From Sphingobium wenxiniae (lineage in GTDB: Bacteria; Pseudomonadota; Alphaproteobacteria; Sphingomonadales; Sphingomonadaceae): DNA of 64,000 nucleotides. The DNA is taken from the NCBI RefSeq assembly GCF_007830065.1, contig NZ_VLKK01000004.1:1-64000 (forward strand). Direction: 5' to 3'. This document shows, piece by piece, positions 25,771 through 35,054 of this stretch. The position numbers were made by a program, and so were the translations under genes. Numbering within the stretch: position 1 is the first letter of the stretch; each line of letters begins with the position of its first letter. Below the pieces are notes generated by a model that was given only the letters and a program-made list of their open reading frames with translations, searched no databases and was not told the DNA's origin.

Positions 25771-27990
25771 TCACCATTTGTAGCGGAGCGAGGCGACGAC
25801 CGTGCGCGGCGCGCCGAACCAGCACCAGTTGTTGGAAAGGCAGCTCGTCACATGGCGCTTGTCGAAAAGATTGCTGGCGTTGATCGCGAGACTGACGCCT
25901 TCCATCGTTCCGCCCAGACGACCCAGATCATAGGCTATGAGCGCATCGACCAGCGTATATCCGGCGGTGCGGAACCGCGTCGCCGTCGTTATGCCGCCCG
26001 AAACCAGCGTATAGGTTCCGTCCGATCCCCCGACATAGCGTATGCCCGCGCCGATGGTCAGGCCGCCGAGCGGGCCGGTGACGGCATCGTTCTTCGAAAG
26101 ATCGTAGGACAGGAAGGAGGAAGCGGTCCATTTGGGTATCGCGAGCGGCCTGGTGCCGGTGACGCCGGACTGCGCCGCCCCGTTCACGACCGTCGTGGAA
26201 GGCGGATTGCCGCGCGCGAACTCGCTATCCATATAGGTGCCGGCAAGGCTGAACTCCAGTCCGGGGCGGATCGATCCCCGGCCTTCCAATTCTATGCCCC
26301 GCGTCTTCACTTCCCCCACCTGGATCGTGTTGCGGGGATCGTCGGGGTCGGTGACGGGAACATTCTGGCGCGCCAGGTCATAGACCGACAGGGTCAGGAT
26401 CGTGTCCGTGCCGCGCGGCTGGAATTTCAGGCCCGCCTCATATTGCCGCCCTGTGACCGGAATGAAGGACTCGCCCGCCAGATTGACGCCGCTTTGCGGT
26501 TCAAAGGAGGTCGAATAGCTGAAATAGGACGAAAGACCGAATGTGAAGGCGTAAAGCGCGCCCGCGCGGTAAGTCGTCTTGGACTGGCGCAGGGCCGTGC
26601 TGACTCCCGATGTCGTCGTCCGCTGCTCGTACCAATCCTTGCGGATGCTGCCGATCAGGTTGAGGCCGCCGATATGCACCTGATCCTGGGCATAGACGCC
26701 GATCTGATTGCGCCGGGAGAAGGTCGGCGGCACGCCTGCGAGCACGTCGGGAATGGCGACGCCGTAGACCGGAGCGTAGATATCCAGATTGGGAATGCCG
26801 TTGGCGGCGCCCCGCACAAAGCTCTGATAGCCCGTGCCTTCATTGTGGATGAAATCCAGCCCCGCCAGCAGTTCATGCTTGAGAGGGCCGGTCGTAAAGC
26901 TGGCCGCGATATTATTGTCGATGGTGAATGTCGAGAAGCTCTCGTCCGATCCGCCGCCGCCCCGCTCGATCGTTCTTAAATCCGGCAACATGCTGGAATT
27001 GTAGACCGAACGATAATGCTGCTTGACCTTGATGTAGCGCGCATTGGCGCGATAGCGGATCGCCTCGTTGAAATCGTGGCGGAAAAGCGCCGAGAGAGAC
27101 CATTGCTTGCGATCGAAGGCTTCATAGCTTGGCTCGCCGTCATAGAAGCTCCGCCGGATTTGTCCATTCGGATTGGCGACGGCCGAACCGATGGGCGGCA
27201 CGGACCCATAGGCGCCCCCCTTGGGGTCGCGCTGATAGGCCGCGATCAGGGTGATGGCCGTCGCTTCGTCGGGCACGAAACTGAGCATCGGGCTGACATA
27301 ATAGCGCTCATTTTCGGTATGGTCGACGAAGCCGTCGCTGCGCTCGGCCCCGCCGATGATGCGATAGAGGAAGCGGCCTTCGCTATCGATCGGGCCGGTG
27401 CTGTCCACCGCGCCGCGCAGCAGGTCGAAATTGCCGACGGCCGCTTCCACCGTGCCGTGCGCCTCGGACTGCGGAACCTTGCTCGACAGGTTGATGAGGC
27501 CGCCTGGCGTCGAATTGCCGTAAAGCACCGATGCCGGCCCCTTGACGACATCGATCCCCTCGATCCGGTGGAAGTCGATCTGCGGAGAGGAATAGGTGCC
27601 GCCCTGAAGCCGCATCCCGTCCAGGAAAACCGCCGGCGAAAAGCCGCGGATGGTGAGCTGGTCGTACCGGGTGGCGACATTGCCGCGCTGATTGGGGCCG
27701 ACGCCCGCCACATAGGTCAGGGCCTGATTGATCGAAAGAGCATTGCGGCGGACCAGTTCCTCATTGTCGATGAGCGTGATCGTCTGCGGCGTCTCGATCA
27801 GCGGCGTTCGTGTCTTGGTGCCGCTTTGCGACGCCACGGCAGTAAGCTGCCCGTTGACCACAATCGTCATATTCCGATCACGATCGGCAATCGCGGACGC
27901 CGCATCCGGCGCATCCGCCTCATTTGCCGCCGCCGACACCGCAGGCATCATCAATGCCGCCAAGGAAACGCTCCAATATGCGAATCTCAT
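25771..27990 (-). CDS. TonB-dependent siderophore receptor
   Basis: 739 residues. A signal peptide (1-21) is followed by a TonB-box-like MTIVVNG near 40. The plug has IETPQTITLIDNEELVRRNA near 65, LTIRGFSPAVFLDGMRLQGG, and GPASVLYGNSTPGGLINLSSK. The barrel runs on to a terminal CLSNNWCWFGAPRTVVASLRYKW split by the usual cysteine pair. This is the ferrichrome/FhuA-FpvA class of outer-membrane gate; the exact siderophore is not known. First gene of the operon, with a Fur-like site 53-71 bp upstream. Confidence 0.93.
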   Translation of the reverse strand: MRFAYWSVSLAALMMPAVSAAANEADAPDAASAIADRDRNMTIVVNGQLTAVASQSGTKTRTPLIETPQTITLIDNEELVRRNALSINQALTYVAGVGPNQRGNVATRYDQLTIRGFSPAVFLDGMRLQGGTYSSPQIDFHRIEGIDVVKGPASVLYGNSTPGGLINLSSKVPQSEAHGTVEAAVGNFDLLRGAVDSTGPIDSEGRFLYRIIGGAERSDGFVDHTENERYYVSPMLSFVPDEATAITLIAAYQRDPKGGAYGSVPPIGSAVANPNGQIRRSFYDGEPSYEAFDRKQWSLSALFRHDFNEAIRYRANARYIKVKQHYRSVYNSSMLPDLRTIERGGGGSDESFSTFTIDNNIAASFTTGPLKHELLAGLDFIHNEGTGYQSFVRGAANGIPNLDIYAPVYGVAIPDVLAGVPPTFSRRNQIGVYAQDQVHIGGLNLIGSIRKDWYEQRTTTSGVSTALRQSKTTYRAGALYAFTFGLSSYFSYSTSFEPQSGVNLAGESFIPVTGRQYEAGLKFQPRGTDTILTLSVYDLARQNVPVTDPDDPRNTIQVGEVKTRGIELEGRGSIRPGLEFSLAGTYMDSEFARGNPPSTTVVNGAAQSGVTGTRPLAIPKWTASSFLSYDLSKNDAVTGPLGGLTIGAGIRYVGGSDGTYTLVSGGITTATRFRTAGYTLVDALIAYDLGRLGGTMEGVSLAINASNLFDKRHVTSCLSNNWCWFGAPRTVVASLRYKW

Positions 27991-28042
27991 TATAGTCCCC
28001 TGTTGAAAGTCGGACGGCTGTTACTGCGGTTGGTAGAATATT

Positions 28043-28061
28043 GCAACGCATTATCATTAGC
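28043..28061 (-). promoter_or_regulatory. Putative Fur box of the siderophore receptor operon
   Basis: On the minus strand gctaatgataatgcgttgc, matching 13 of 19 positions of the classical Fur box with an unbroken TAATGATAAT. It is placed 53-71 bp before the receptor start. The rest of the 234-bp gap (27991-28224) shows nothing else I can support. Confidence 0.6.
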
Positions 28062-28224
28062 GAATGGCGTGTCGGCGATTGGACCGTTCAGGCGAATGTC
28101 CGGAACATCTTCAATGCCCGATATTTCCCGACGGCATCCCTGACCCGGACGACGCCGGGCGAGCCGCGAACATTCATGATCAGCCTTGACCGGCGCTTCT
28201 GATCGGCAGCCGTTCGGCCGGCCG

Positions 28225-29148
28225 TCAGCTCAACGACCGGCACGCGCGGCGCGCCAGTTCCCGCAGCCACATATGCGCCGGGTCATGGTTGAAACGGGAA
28301 TGGAACAGCATGGAAAGCTCGATTCGTTCGCTTTCACGCGGCCGGATGACCCGCAGCCGCCATCGCTTAGCCTCGCGGGACGCGATCTGGCGCGGGACGA
28401 GGGCGATGAGATCGCTGGCCGCCACCAGGGCCGTCGCGCTCAATGCATCGTGAACGGTGACATAGGGCGGGCTTTCGCCTGACGGCGGGGCAAGCGACGT
28501 CCTGAGTTCCAGCCCCGCGATCGCGTTCATTCCCGATGTGTCGAAGCGGCGGGGGCGGGCCGAAACCTCCAGCCGCGGCCGCCCCGCCAGGTCGTCCATG
28601 CTCACGTCCGGCTTGTTCGGGAGGGTGCGCGCGGCGGCGATCCACACCAGTTCCTCCTCGAAAAGCACTTCCTTCCGCAGTCTTTCCTCCACCTGGCCGA
28701 AGGCGCCCAGGGCGATATCGATCTGGCCGGTGTCCAGCGCGGCCTTGAGATCGGGTCCGGGCTGCGAGACGCGGAAGGAGACGTTGGGGGATTCGTCGCG
28801 CGCATGACGGACGATCTCCGGCAGCATGATCGTGGAGAAATAGATGCCGGCGGCGATTTCGAAGGTGCGGGTGGTGGATAAGCGGTCGAACGGGCGCTGC
28901 GACAACGCGGTTTCCAATTGCATCAGCGCGGCGCGAACGCCGGTCGCGATCTCCTCCGCCCGGGGCGTCGGTTGCAGACCGCCCAGGCCGCGCACGAACA
29001 GCGGATCGTCGATATGCGCGCGCAGGCGCCGCAGCGCGTGGCTGACCGCCGATTGGGTGAGGCCCAATTGCTGCGCCGCGCGCGTGACGCTGCGCTGATC
29101 CATGAGGATGTCGAAGACGCGCAACAGGTTGAGATCGACGGGAAACAT
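28225..29148 (-). CDS. LysR-family transcriptional regulator
   Basis: 307 residues. The N-terminal winged helix is clear (DLNLLRVFDILMDQRSVTRA, QQLGLTQSAVSHALRRLRA, DDPLFVRG). An effector domain follows from about 90. Divergent from the efflux operon with a 119-bp gap that contains attg-N11-caat (29182-29200), a possible binding dyad. The usual reading is that it controls the efflux genes and itself; the inducer is unknown. Confidence 0.88.
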   Translation of the reverse strand: MFPVDLNLLRVFDILMDQRSVTRAAQQLGLTQSAVSHALRRLRAHIDDPLFVRGLGGLQPTPRAEEIATGVRAALMQLETALSQRPFDRLSTTRTFEIAAGIYFSTIMLPEIVRHARDESPNVSFRVSQPGPDLKAALDTGQIDIALGAFGQVEERLRKEVLFEEELVWIAAARTLPNKPDVSMDDLAGRPRLEVSARPRRFDTSGMNAIAGLELRTSLAPPSGESPPYVTVHDALSATALVAASDLIALVPRQIASREAKRWRLRVIRPRESERIELSMLFHSRFNHDPAHMWLRELARRACRSLS

Positions 29149-29267
29149 GAATCAAGCTCATAAAGCTATGGACCATTATTCATTGGGTTTATCCTTCAAT
29201 CACCGATAAGGGGCAACCCTTGTTCGTCCGTGCAAATGGCCATGCAATGGGTCGCGGAAGGAGTCGA

Positions 29268-30449
29268 GTGACGGAAAGCTCTTATGGATTGGCGCGGCCC
29301 GACAAGGCCGGGGGGCATGATGCGCTGGACGATGAAGGGACGCGCGACGGAGTCGTGCCGGCGGATGCGGACGCCGCGCCGGAGCCGTTGGCGGAAAGGC
29401 CGTTGAAGAAGCGTTTGCGGATGCCGCTGCTCCTTCTGGGGGTTGTGGTCCTGCTGCTCGGCGGTCTTTATTTCTACCTTCATGGCGGGCGCTATGAGGC
29501 AACGGACAATGCCTCGCTTCAGGCGGCGCAGGTTTCTGTGACGGCCAATGTCAGCGGGCAGGTGATCTCGGTCGAGGTGCGGGAAAACCAGCTGGCGCGG
29601 AAAGGCGACGTCCTGTTCCGGCTCGATCCCGCGCCCTTCCAGGCTGCCGTCGACGAGGCGGAGGCCGAACTTGCCACCGCGCGCACCCAGATCGGATCGC
29701 TCCGGGCCAACTACCGCCAGGGGCAGGCGGAGATGGCCGCCGCCCAGGCGCGGCTGACCTATGCGGTCGGCGAGGCGGCGCGGCAGAAGGAACTGCTGGC
29801 CGAAGGGATTTCATCCCAGGCGCAATATGACCAGGCGGTCCTTGCGGTCCGCACCGCGCGTCAGGGGATCGAAACGAGCAGCCAGCAGGCGCAAAGCGTC
29901 CTTGCCTCCCTCTCCGGCAAGGTGGATGCGCCGCCCGACGCGCAGCCCGCCGTCCAGCGGGCGGCGGCGGCGCTGAAGCGGGCGCGGCTGAATCTGGGCT
30001 ATACCATCGTGCGTGCGCCGCAGGACGGCGTCGTCACGCGCGTCAACCAGCTTCAGGTCGGCGACTTCGTTTCCGCCTCCAGGCCCGTATTCAGCCTTGT
30101 CGGGCGCCATTTCTGGATCGAGGCGAACTTCAAGGAAAACCAGCTCCGCTACATGCGGCTCGGCCAGCCGGCGACGGTGAAGATCGACGCTTTCCCCGAC
30201 CGCGAGATCAAGGCGCATGTCGCGAGCTTCAGTCCCGGCACGGGGAACAGCTTCGCCCTGCTGCCGCCTGAAAATGCGACCGGCAACTGGGTGAAGGTGG
30301 TCCAGCGCCTGCCGATCGAACTGCATTTCGACGAAATGCCCTCGGACATTCCGCTTCACGCAGGCCTCAGCGCGGACGTGACGGTGGACACCGGCCATGT
30401 CCGCCATCTCTTCGGCCGCGATACGCCGCCCGCCGGCCGGATTCGATGA
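29268..30449 (+). CDS. HlyD/EmrA-family periplasmic adaptor of an efflux pump
   Basis: 393 residues from a GTG with ggaaggag just upstream. Longer alternatives (ATG at 29247, TTG at 29220) lack a ribosome site. One helix lies at about 53-73 (MPLLLLGVVVLLLGGLYFYL), then the lipoyl-like half (ATDNASLQAAQVSVTANVSG), a coiled-coil hairpin at about 120-215, and YTIVRAPQDGVVTRVNQLQVG. It bridges the inner-membrane pump to the outer-membrane channel. Overlaps the MFS gene by 4 bp. Confidence 0.88.
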   Translation: MTESSYGLARPDKAGGHDALDDEGTRDGVVPADADAAPEPLAERPLKKRLRMPLLLLGVVVLLLGGLYFYLHGGRYEATDNASLQAAQVSVTANVSGQVISVEVRENQLARKGDVLFRLDPAPFQAAVDEAEAELATARTQIGSLRANYRQGQAEMAAAQARLTYAVGEAARQKELLAEGISSQAQYDQAVLAVRTARQGIETSSQQAQSVLASLSGKVDAPPDAQPAVQRAAAALKRARLNLGYTIVRAPQDGVVTRVNQLQVGDFVSASRPVFSLVGRHFWIEANFKENQLRYMRLGQPATVKIDAFPDREIKAHVASFSPGTGNSFALLPPENATGNWVKVVQRLPIELHFDEMPSDIPLHAGLSADVTVDTGHVRHLFGRDTPPAGRIR

Positions 30450-31978
30450 CGGCCCCGGCCTATCCGGAACCCGGCCGCCGCCGCCTCATCACCTTTTCGG
30501 TGCTGGTGGCGACGATGATGACCTCGCTGGACATGACCATCGCCAATGTGGCGCTGCCCCATATCCAGGGCAGCGTGTCCGCGTCGCAGGAGGAGATCAT
30601 CTGGGTCCTCACCTCCTATATGGTCGCCGCCGCGATCTTCACGCCGGTCACAGGCTGGCTCGCGAGCCGCTTCGGGCAAAAGCGGGTCATGATGCTATCG
30701 ATCATCGGCTTCACCTTCGTTTCGGGATTGTGCGGGATCGCCAACAATCTGAGCGAACTGGTGCTCTTCCGTATCCTTCAGGGCGTGTGCGGCGCGGCGC
30801 TGGTGCCGATCAGCCAGGCGGTGCTCCTCGACATCAACCCGCCGGAACGGCACGGACCGGCGATGGCGATCTGGGGCATGGGCGCGATCGTCGGCCCGAT
30901 CATCGGCCCGGCCCTGGGCGGCTGGCTCACCGACAATTTCAGTTGGCGCTGGGTCTTCTACATCAACGTGCCGTTCGGCGTGCTGAGTTGCATCGGCCTG
31001 GCCAGCTTCGCCTCCGCGCGGCAGGACGCGCCGCCCCGGTTCGACTTCGTGGGCTTCGGCCTGCTGGCGATCGCCATCGCCTCCTTTCAGCTAATGTTCG
31101 ACCGGGGGCAGCAGCAGGATTGGTTCTCCTCGACCGAGATCTGCATCGAAGCGGCCTTTGCCGCCTTCTTCTTCTATTTCTTCCTCGTCCACACCCTCAC
31201 CACGGACCGTCCCTTCGTGGACATCAGGCTGTTCAAGGACCGGAATTTCGTCGTCGGCTGCATCTTCGGCATGTTCATGGGCGCCGTCCTTTTCTCGGTG
31301 CTGGCGCTGCTGCCGCCGATGCTGGAAGGATTGATGGGCTATCCCGTCGTGCTGACCGGCCTCGTCACCGCGCCGCGCGGCATCGGCACGATGATCTCGA
31401 TGTATATGGCGGGCCAGCTGGTGCGAAGGCTCGACGTCCGGATACCGCTGTTCGCCGGCCTGCTGATCTTCTGCGTCTCCTCCCATATGATGACGGGCTT
31501 CTCGCTCCAGATGGACGAGCGGCTCGTGATCACATCCGCCTTCGTGCAGGGGCTGGCGAGCGGCCTTGTATTCCTGTCGATCTCGACGCTTGTCTTCGCC
31601 TCGCTGGACCAGCGCTTCCGCAACGAGGGCGCGGCGATCTTCACCCTGCTGCGCTCCATCGGCGGAACGATCGGCATTGCCGTGCTTCAGGCCATGACGA
31701 TCCGGAACTCGGCCACCGTCCACGCCCGGCTGGTGGAAGGGGTGCGGCCTGACAATCCGGTCATGGCCTGGCGGGTGCCCGATTTCGATTTTACGCTCCC
31801 GTCGGCGGTGGCGCGCCTGAATGCGGAGATCACGCGGCAGGCTTCCATGGTCGCCTATATCGATTCCTTCTGGATGCTCTTCGCCGGTTCGATCGCCGTC
31901 ATGCCGCTCCTGCTGCTTGCCCGCCCGCCGAAACGCCGGCCGGGCGAGGGCGATGCTCCTGTCATTCATCTGGACTGA
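30446..31978 (+). CDS. DHA2-family MFS drug exporter (EmrB type)
   Basis: 510 residues, about 14 helices. Motif LDMTIANVALPHIQG is near 28, WVLTSYMVAAAIFTPVTGWL near 52, then SRFGQKRVM. The motif C-like GAIVGPIIGPALGGWL is near 150. It is the pump of the tripartite system made with the adaptor and the NodT-type channel on either side. Drug or metabolite specificity cannot be told. The stop is 5 bp before the next gene. Confidence 0.92.
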   Translation: MTAPAYPEPGRRRLITFSVLVATMMTSLDMTIANVALPHIQGSVSASQEEIIWVLTSYMVAAAIFTPVTGWLASRFGQKRVMMLSIIGFTFVSGLCGIANNLSELVLFRILQGVCGAALVPISQAVLLDINPPERHGPAMAIWGMGAIVGPIIGPALGGWLTDNFSWRWVFYINVPFGVLSCIGLASFASARQDAPPRFDFVGFGLLAIAIASFQLMFDRGQQQDWFSSTEICIEAAFAAFFFYFFLVHTLTTDRPFVDIRLFKDRNFVVGCIFGMFMGAVLFSVLALLPPMLEGLMGYPVVLTGLVTAPRGIGTMISMYMAGQLVRRLDVRIPLFAGLLIFCVSSHMMTGFSLQMDERLVITSAFVQGLASGLVFLSISTLVFASLDQRFRNEGAAIFTLLRSIGGTIGIAVLQAMTIRNSATVHARLVEGVRPDNPVMAWRVPDFDFTLPSAVARLNAEITRQASMVAYIDSFWMLFAGSIAVMPLLLLARPPKRRPGEGDAPVIHLD

Positions 31979-31982
31979 TCCA

Positions 31983-33479
31983 ATGCCCGTTTCCTTTGGA
32001 AAGCCCGCGTTCCTTGCCTTCCTGCTACCCGCACTGCTGGGCGGGTGCGCCGTGGGGCCGGACTTCAAGGCGCCCGCAAGCCCCGGCGGCGGCGGCGCCT
32101 ATGGCAGTCCGGCCGATGCGACGCGGCCCGTCGCCGGCGCGCCCGCCACCCTGATCGGCGAAGGCCCTGGGCTTCGCTGGTGGGAGGCGTTCGGATCGCA
32201 GGAGATGAACCGGCTGGTCGACCAGGCGATGGCCAACAACCACAGCCTCGCCGCCAGCAATGCGACCCTGGAGAATGCGCGGCAACTCGTCGCCGCCGCG
32301 GCGGGCCGCCGGTTGCCGCAGGTGGATGCCGGTGCGCGGGTGGAACGGCAGGAGGCGAATCTCGCGGCCTCGGGCTTTGAGCCGGGGGCGCTGCCGGGCC
32401 TGTCCGGCAATCCCGTCTTCAACCTCTATTCCGTGGGCGGCGGCGTCTCCTTCGATCCTGACCTTTTCGGCGGCAAGAAGCGGGCGGTCGAGCAGGCGGC
32501 GGCGCAGGCCGAAGCCCGGCAGCGTCAGACCGAAGCGGCGCATCTGACGGTGGCCGGCCGGGTCGTGACGCAGGTGCTGACCATCGCCGCGATCCGGGAC
32601 CGCATCGCCACCGCCAACGCCCTTCTGGAAGAGGACCGGCGCAATGTCGCGCTGACCGACGCCCGCCGCCGCGCCGGCGAGGGCACGATGGTCGAGGTGC
32701 TGAACGCCCAAAGCCAGCTCGCCAACGACCGCTCCGAAATTCCGCAACTGGCGCAGGAACTGGACGAGGCGCGGCACATGCTCGCGGTGCTGGTGGGCAT
32801 CGTCCCGGCGGATCTGGGGCCGACCGAGTTCCATCTGGAGCAGTTCAGGCTGCCCGACGACATTCCCGTCACCCTGCCGTCGGAGCTGGTGCACAAGCGG
32901 CCGGACATCCTCCAGGCGGAAGCGGATATCCATGCCGCCACCGCCGCCGTCGGCGTCGCTGCCGCGCGCCTTTACCCCAGCCTGACGCTGGGCGGCACAT
33001 ACAGCCAGGGGAGTCCGCAACCCGGCGACATCCTCAGCAGCCGTTTTCGCGGCTTCGACATCTTCGCGGGCCTGACCGCCCCGCTTTTCCACGGCGGCAC
33101 GCTCAAGGCGCAGAAGCGGGGGGCGGAGGCATCGGCACGGGCGGCCGCCTCCGCCTATCGGCAGACGGTGCTGGAAGCCTTCGGCCAGGTCGCCGACCTC
33201 CTCGATGCGGTGCAGAGCGATCAGAAATCGATGCGCAACCGGATGGAGGCTTCGGACGTCGCCTCCCGCTCGCTCCGCCTGTCGCGGCGCAGCTTCCAGG
33301 TCGGCAACAGCGGCATCCTTCAGGTGCTGGACGCCGAAAGGCTCTATCAGCGGGCGCAGTCAGGGCTCGTCGATGCGCGGGCGCGGCAATATCTGAACAT
33401 CGCCCGCCTCTATGTCGCGACGGCCGGCGGCTGGACGGGCGACGGCCGGTCGGCGCCTCAGGACGCGGCCGCCCGCTGA
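31983..33479 (+). CDS. NodT-family outer-membrane efflux lipoprotein
   Basis: 498 residues. The signal ends LLGGCAVGPDFKAP, the NodT lipobox and the GPDYxxP-like opening. It has WWEAFGSQEMNRLVDQAMANN near 70 and VHKRPDILQAEADIHAATA near 310, both standard for TolC-like channels. Outer-membrane partner of the HlyD/MFS pair. Third gene of the operon. Confidence 0.92.
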   Translation: MPVSFGKPAFLAFLLPALLGGCAVGPDFKAPASPGGGGAYGSPADATRPVAGAPATLIGEGPGLRWWEAFGSQEMNRLVDQAMANNHSLAASNATLENARQLVAAAAGRRLPQVDAGARVERQEANLAASGFEPGALPGLSGNPVFNLYSVGGGVSFDPDLFGGKKRAVEQAAAQAEARQRQTEAAHLTVAGRVVTQVLTIAAIRDRIATANALLEEDRRNVALTDARRRAGEGTMVEVLNAQSQLANDRSEIPQLAQELDEARHMLAVLVGIVPADLGPTEFHLEQFRLPDDIPVTLPSELVHKRPDILQAEADIHAATAAVGVAAARLYPSLTLGGTYSQGSPQPGDILSSRFRGFDIFAGLTAPLFHGGTLKAQKRGAEASARAAASAYRQTVLEAFGQVADLLDAVQSDQKSMRNRMEASDVASRSLRLSRRSFQVGNSGILQVLDAERLYQRAQSGLVDARARQYLNIARLYVATAGGWTGDGRSAPQDAAAR

Positions 33480-33558
33480 CAGCGCCGGCCATGCGGCGAT
33501 CAGGGGAAATGCCGCCGCCCCTTTACCGCCGCCGCCGATGGGGCGTAGAGCAGGCGGC

Positions 33559-34323
33559 ATGACGGATATTGCAAAACTGGCGCGGCCCGCCGCGACGGTG
33601 GTGGTCGTGCGGGACCGGCCCGAAGGTCCGGCGGAGATATTGATGATGGAGCGGGCGCGCCACATGGCCTTTGCGGGCGGCGCGCTGGTGTTTCCGGGCG
33701 GCGCGGTGGACGAAGGTGATCGCGTGCTCGCGGCCGCCTTCGGCGCGGGGCTGGAGCCGGACGATGCGGCCGCGCGGGTCGCCGCCATTCGCGAAACGCT
33801 GGAGGAAAGCGGGATCGGCATCGGCTTTGCCGGAACGGTGGAGCCGGGGCTGCTCGCCGCGATGCGCCGCGCGCTGGCGGAGGGGGCGGGGCTGGCCGCG
33901 CTGGTCGAAACGCATCGGCTGGAACTGGCGCTGGACGCTCTGCTGCCCTTCACCCGTTGGCAGCCGACCCACAGGGCCGCGCGGATATACGACACGCGCT
34001 TCTATCTGGCGAAGGCGCCGGACGGGCAGGAGGGGACCGTCGACGCGACGGAGAATGCGCGCCTGTTCTGGAGCGCGGCCCAGGCGACCCTGACGCAGTG
34101 CGAGGCGGGGGAGGGATTCGCCATCTTCCCCACCCGCCGCAATCTGGAGCGGCTGGCGCGGTTCGACACATTCGACGCGCTCGCCGCCCATGCCGCCGCG
34201 ACGCCGCTGGAAAAGGTGTTGCCGTGGATCGAGGATCGCGGCGGCGTGCCCCATCTGTGCATTCCGGCGCATCTGGGTTATCCGGTCACGTCCGAGCCGC
34301 TCGCGACCGCCTTGCGTCAATAG
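33559..34323 (+). CDS. Nudix hydrolase with a split Nudix box (NUDT19-like)
   Basis: 254 residues. FPGGAVDEGDRV near 46 and RETLEESGIGIG near 78 form the Nudix box with about 20 extra residues between its two halves. This is the form seen in the NUDT7/NUDT19 CoA or nucleotide pyrophosphatases. Substrate not known. Start ATG follows a weak caggcgg. The extensin-like gene starts 4 bp after its stop. Confidence 0.82.
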   Translation: MTDIAKLARPAATVVVVRDRPEGPAEILMMERARHMAFAGGALVFPGGAVDEGDRVLAAAFGAGLEPDDAAARVAAIRETLEESGIGIGFAGTVEPGLLAAMRRALAEGAGLAALVETHRLELALDALLPFTRWQPTHRAARIYDTRFYLAKAPDGQEGTVDATENARLFWSAAQATLTQCEAGEGFAIFPTRRNLERLARFDTFDALAAHAAATPLEKVLPWIEDRGGVPHLCIPAHLGYPVTSEPLATALRQ

Positions 34324-34327
34324 CGCT

Positions 34328-35053
34328 GTGGGCCGCCTTCACCGGATTGTGCGTCGACTGGTCGGGCTGGCGGTCCTGCTGGCGCTGTTGCTCGCCGGAT
34401 GGGCCTTCGTCCGGCAGAGGCCGCAGGACCTGCCCTGGACGACACTGGACCTTGCCCGGCCCATCGGCCTCTTCACCGGGCGCAAGCTGGCCGCGCTGAC
34501 CGGCGATCCCGCGCAATGCCGGGCGTTGCTGGACCGGGCGGGAATCGCCTACCGCGCCATGCCGCCGGGCGGGGAGGGGCGCTGCGCCTTTCGCGACAGC
34601 GTGCGGCTGACCCCCGACCGGGAAGCCGTCGCGCTTTCGCCCGCGTCGGTCGCGCCGTCCTGCCCCGTGGCGGCCGCGCTCAAGCTATGGGAATGGCATG
34701 TGGTCCAGCCCGCCGCGCAGCGCCTGCTGGGGCAATCGGTGCGGACCGTTACCCATTTCGGCGCCTATAGCTGCCGCCGCCTATATGGCCGCGATACGGG
34801 CGCGTTCAGCGAACATGCGACCGCCGACGCCATCGATATCGCAGGCTTCGTGCTGGAGGACGGGCGCAGGATCGCCGTGGCGGCGGACTGGGCGGGGGAG
34901 GGGAAGGACGCCGCCTTCCTGCATGCGGTGCGGGACGGGGCCTGCGGGCTGTTCTCCACGGTGCTGTCGCCCGACTATAACGCCGCGCATCGCGATCACC
35001 TCCACCTCGACCAGGCGGAGCGCGGCGCGACGGGCTGGCGCGCCTGCCGCTGA
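34328..35053 (+). CDS. Extensin-like C-terminal domain protein
   Basis: 241 residues from a GTG start. One helix at about 8-28 anchors or exports it. The rest is the extensin-like domain: QCRALLDRAGIAYRAMPPGG, CPVAAALKLWEWHVVQPAA, THFGAYSCRRLYG, FSEHATADAIDIAGFVLEDG, and SPDYNAAHRDHLHLD. The paired H and D residues resemble D-Ala-D-Ala carboxypeptidases of the LAS type, so a cell-wall role is likely but unproven. Confidence 0.82.
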   Translation: MGRLHRIVRRLVGLAVLLALLLAGWAFVRQRPQDLPWTTLDLARPIGLFTGRKLAALTGDPAQCRALLDRAGIAYRAMPPGGEGRCAFRDSVRLTPDREAVALSPASVAPSCPVAAALKLWEWHVVQPAAQRLLGQSVRTVTHFGAYSCRRLYGRDTGAFSEHATADAIDIAGFVLEDGRRIAVAADWAGEGKDAAFLHAVRDGACGLFSTVLSPDYNAAHRDHLHLDQAERGATGWRACR

Positions 35054-35054
35054 C

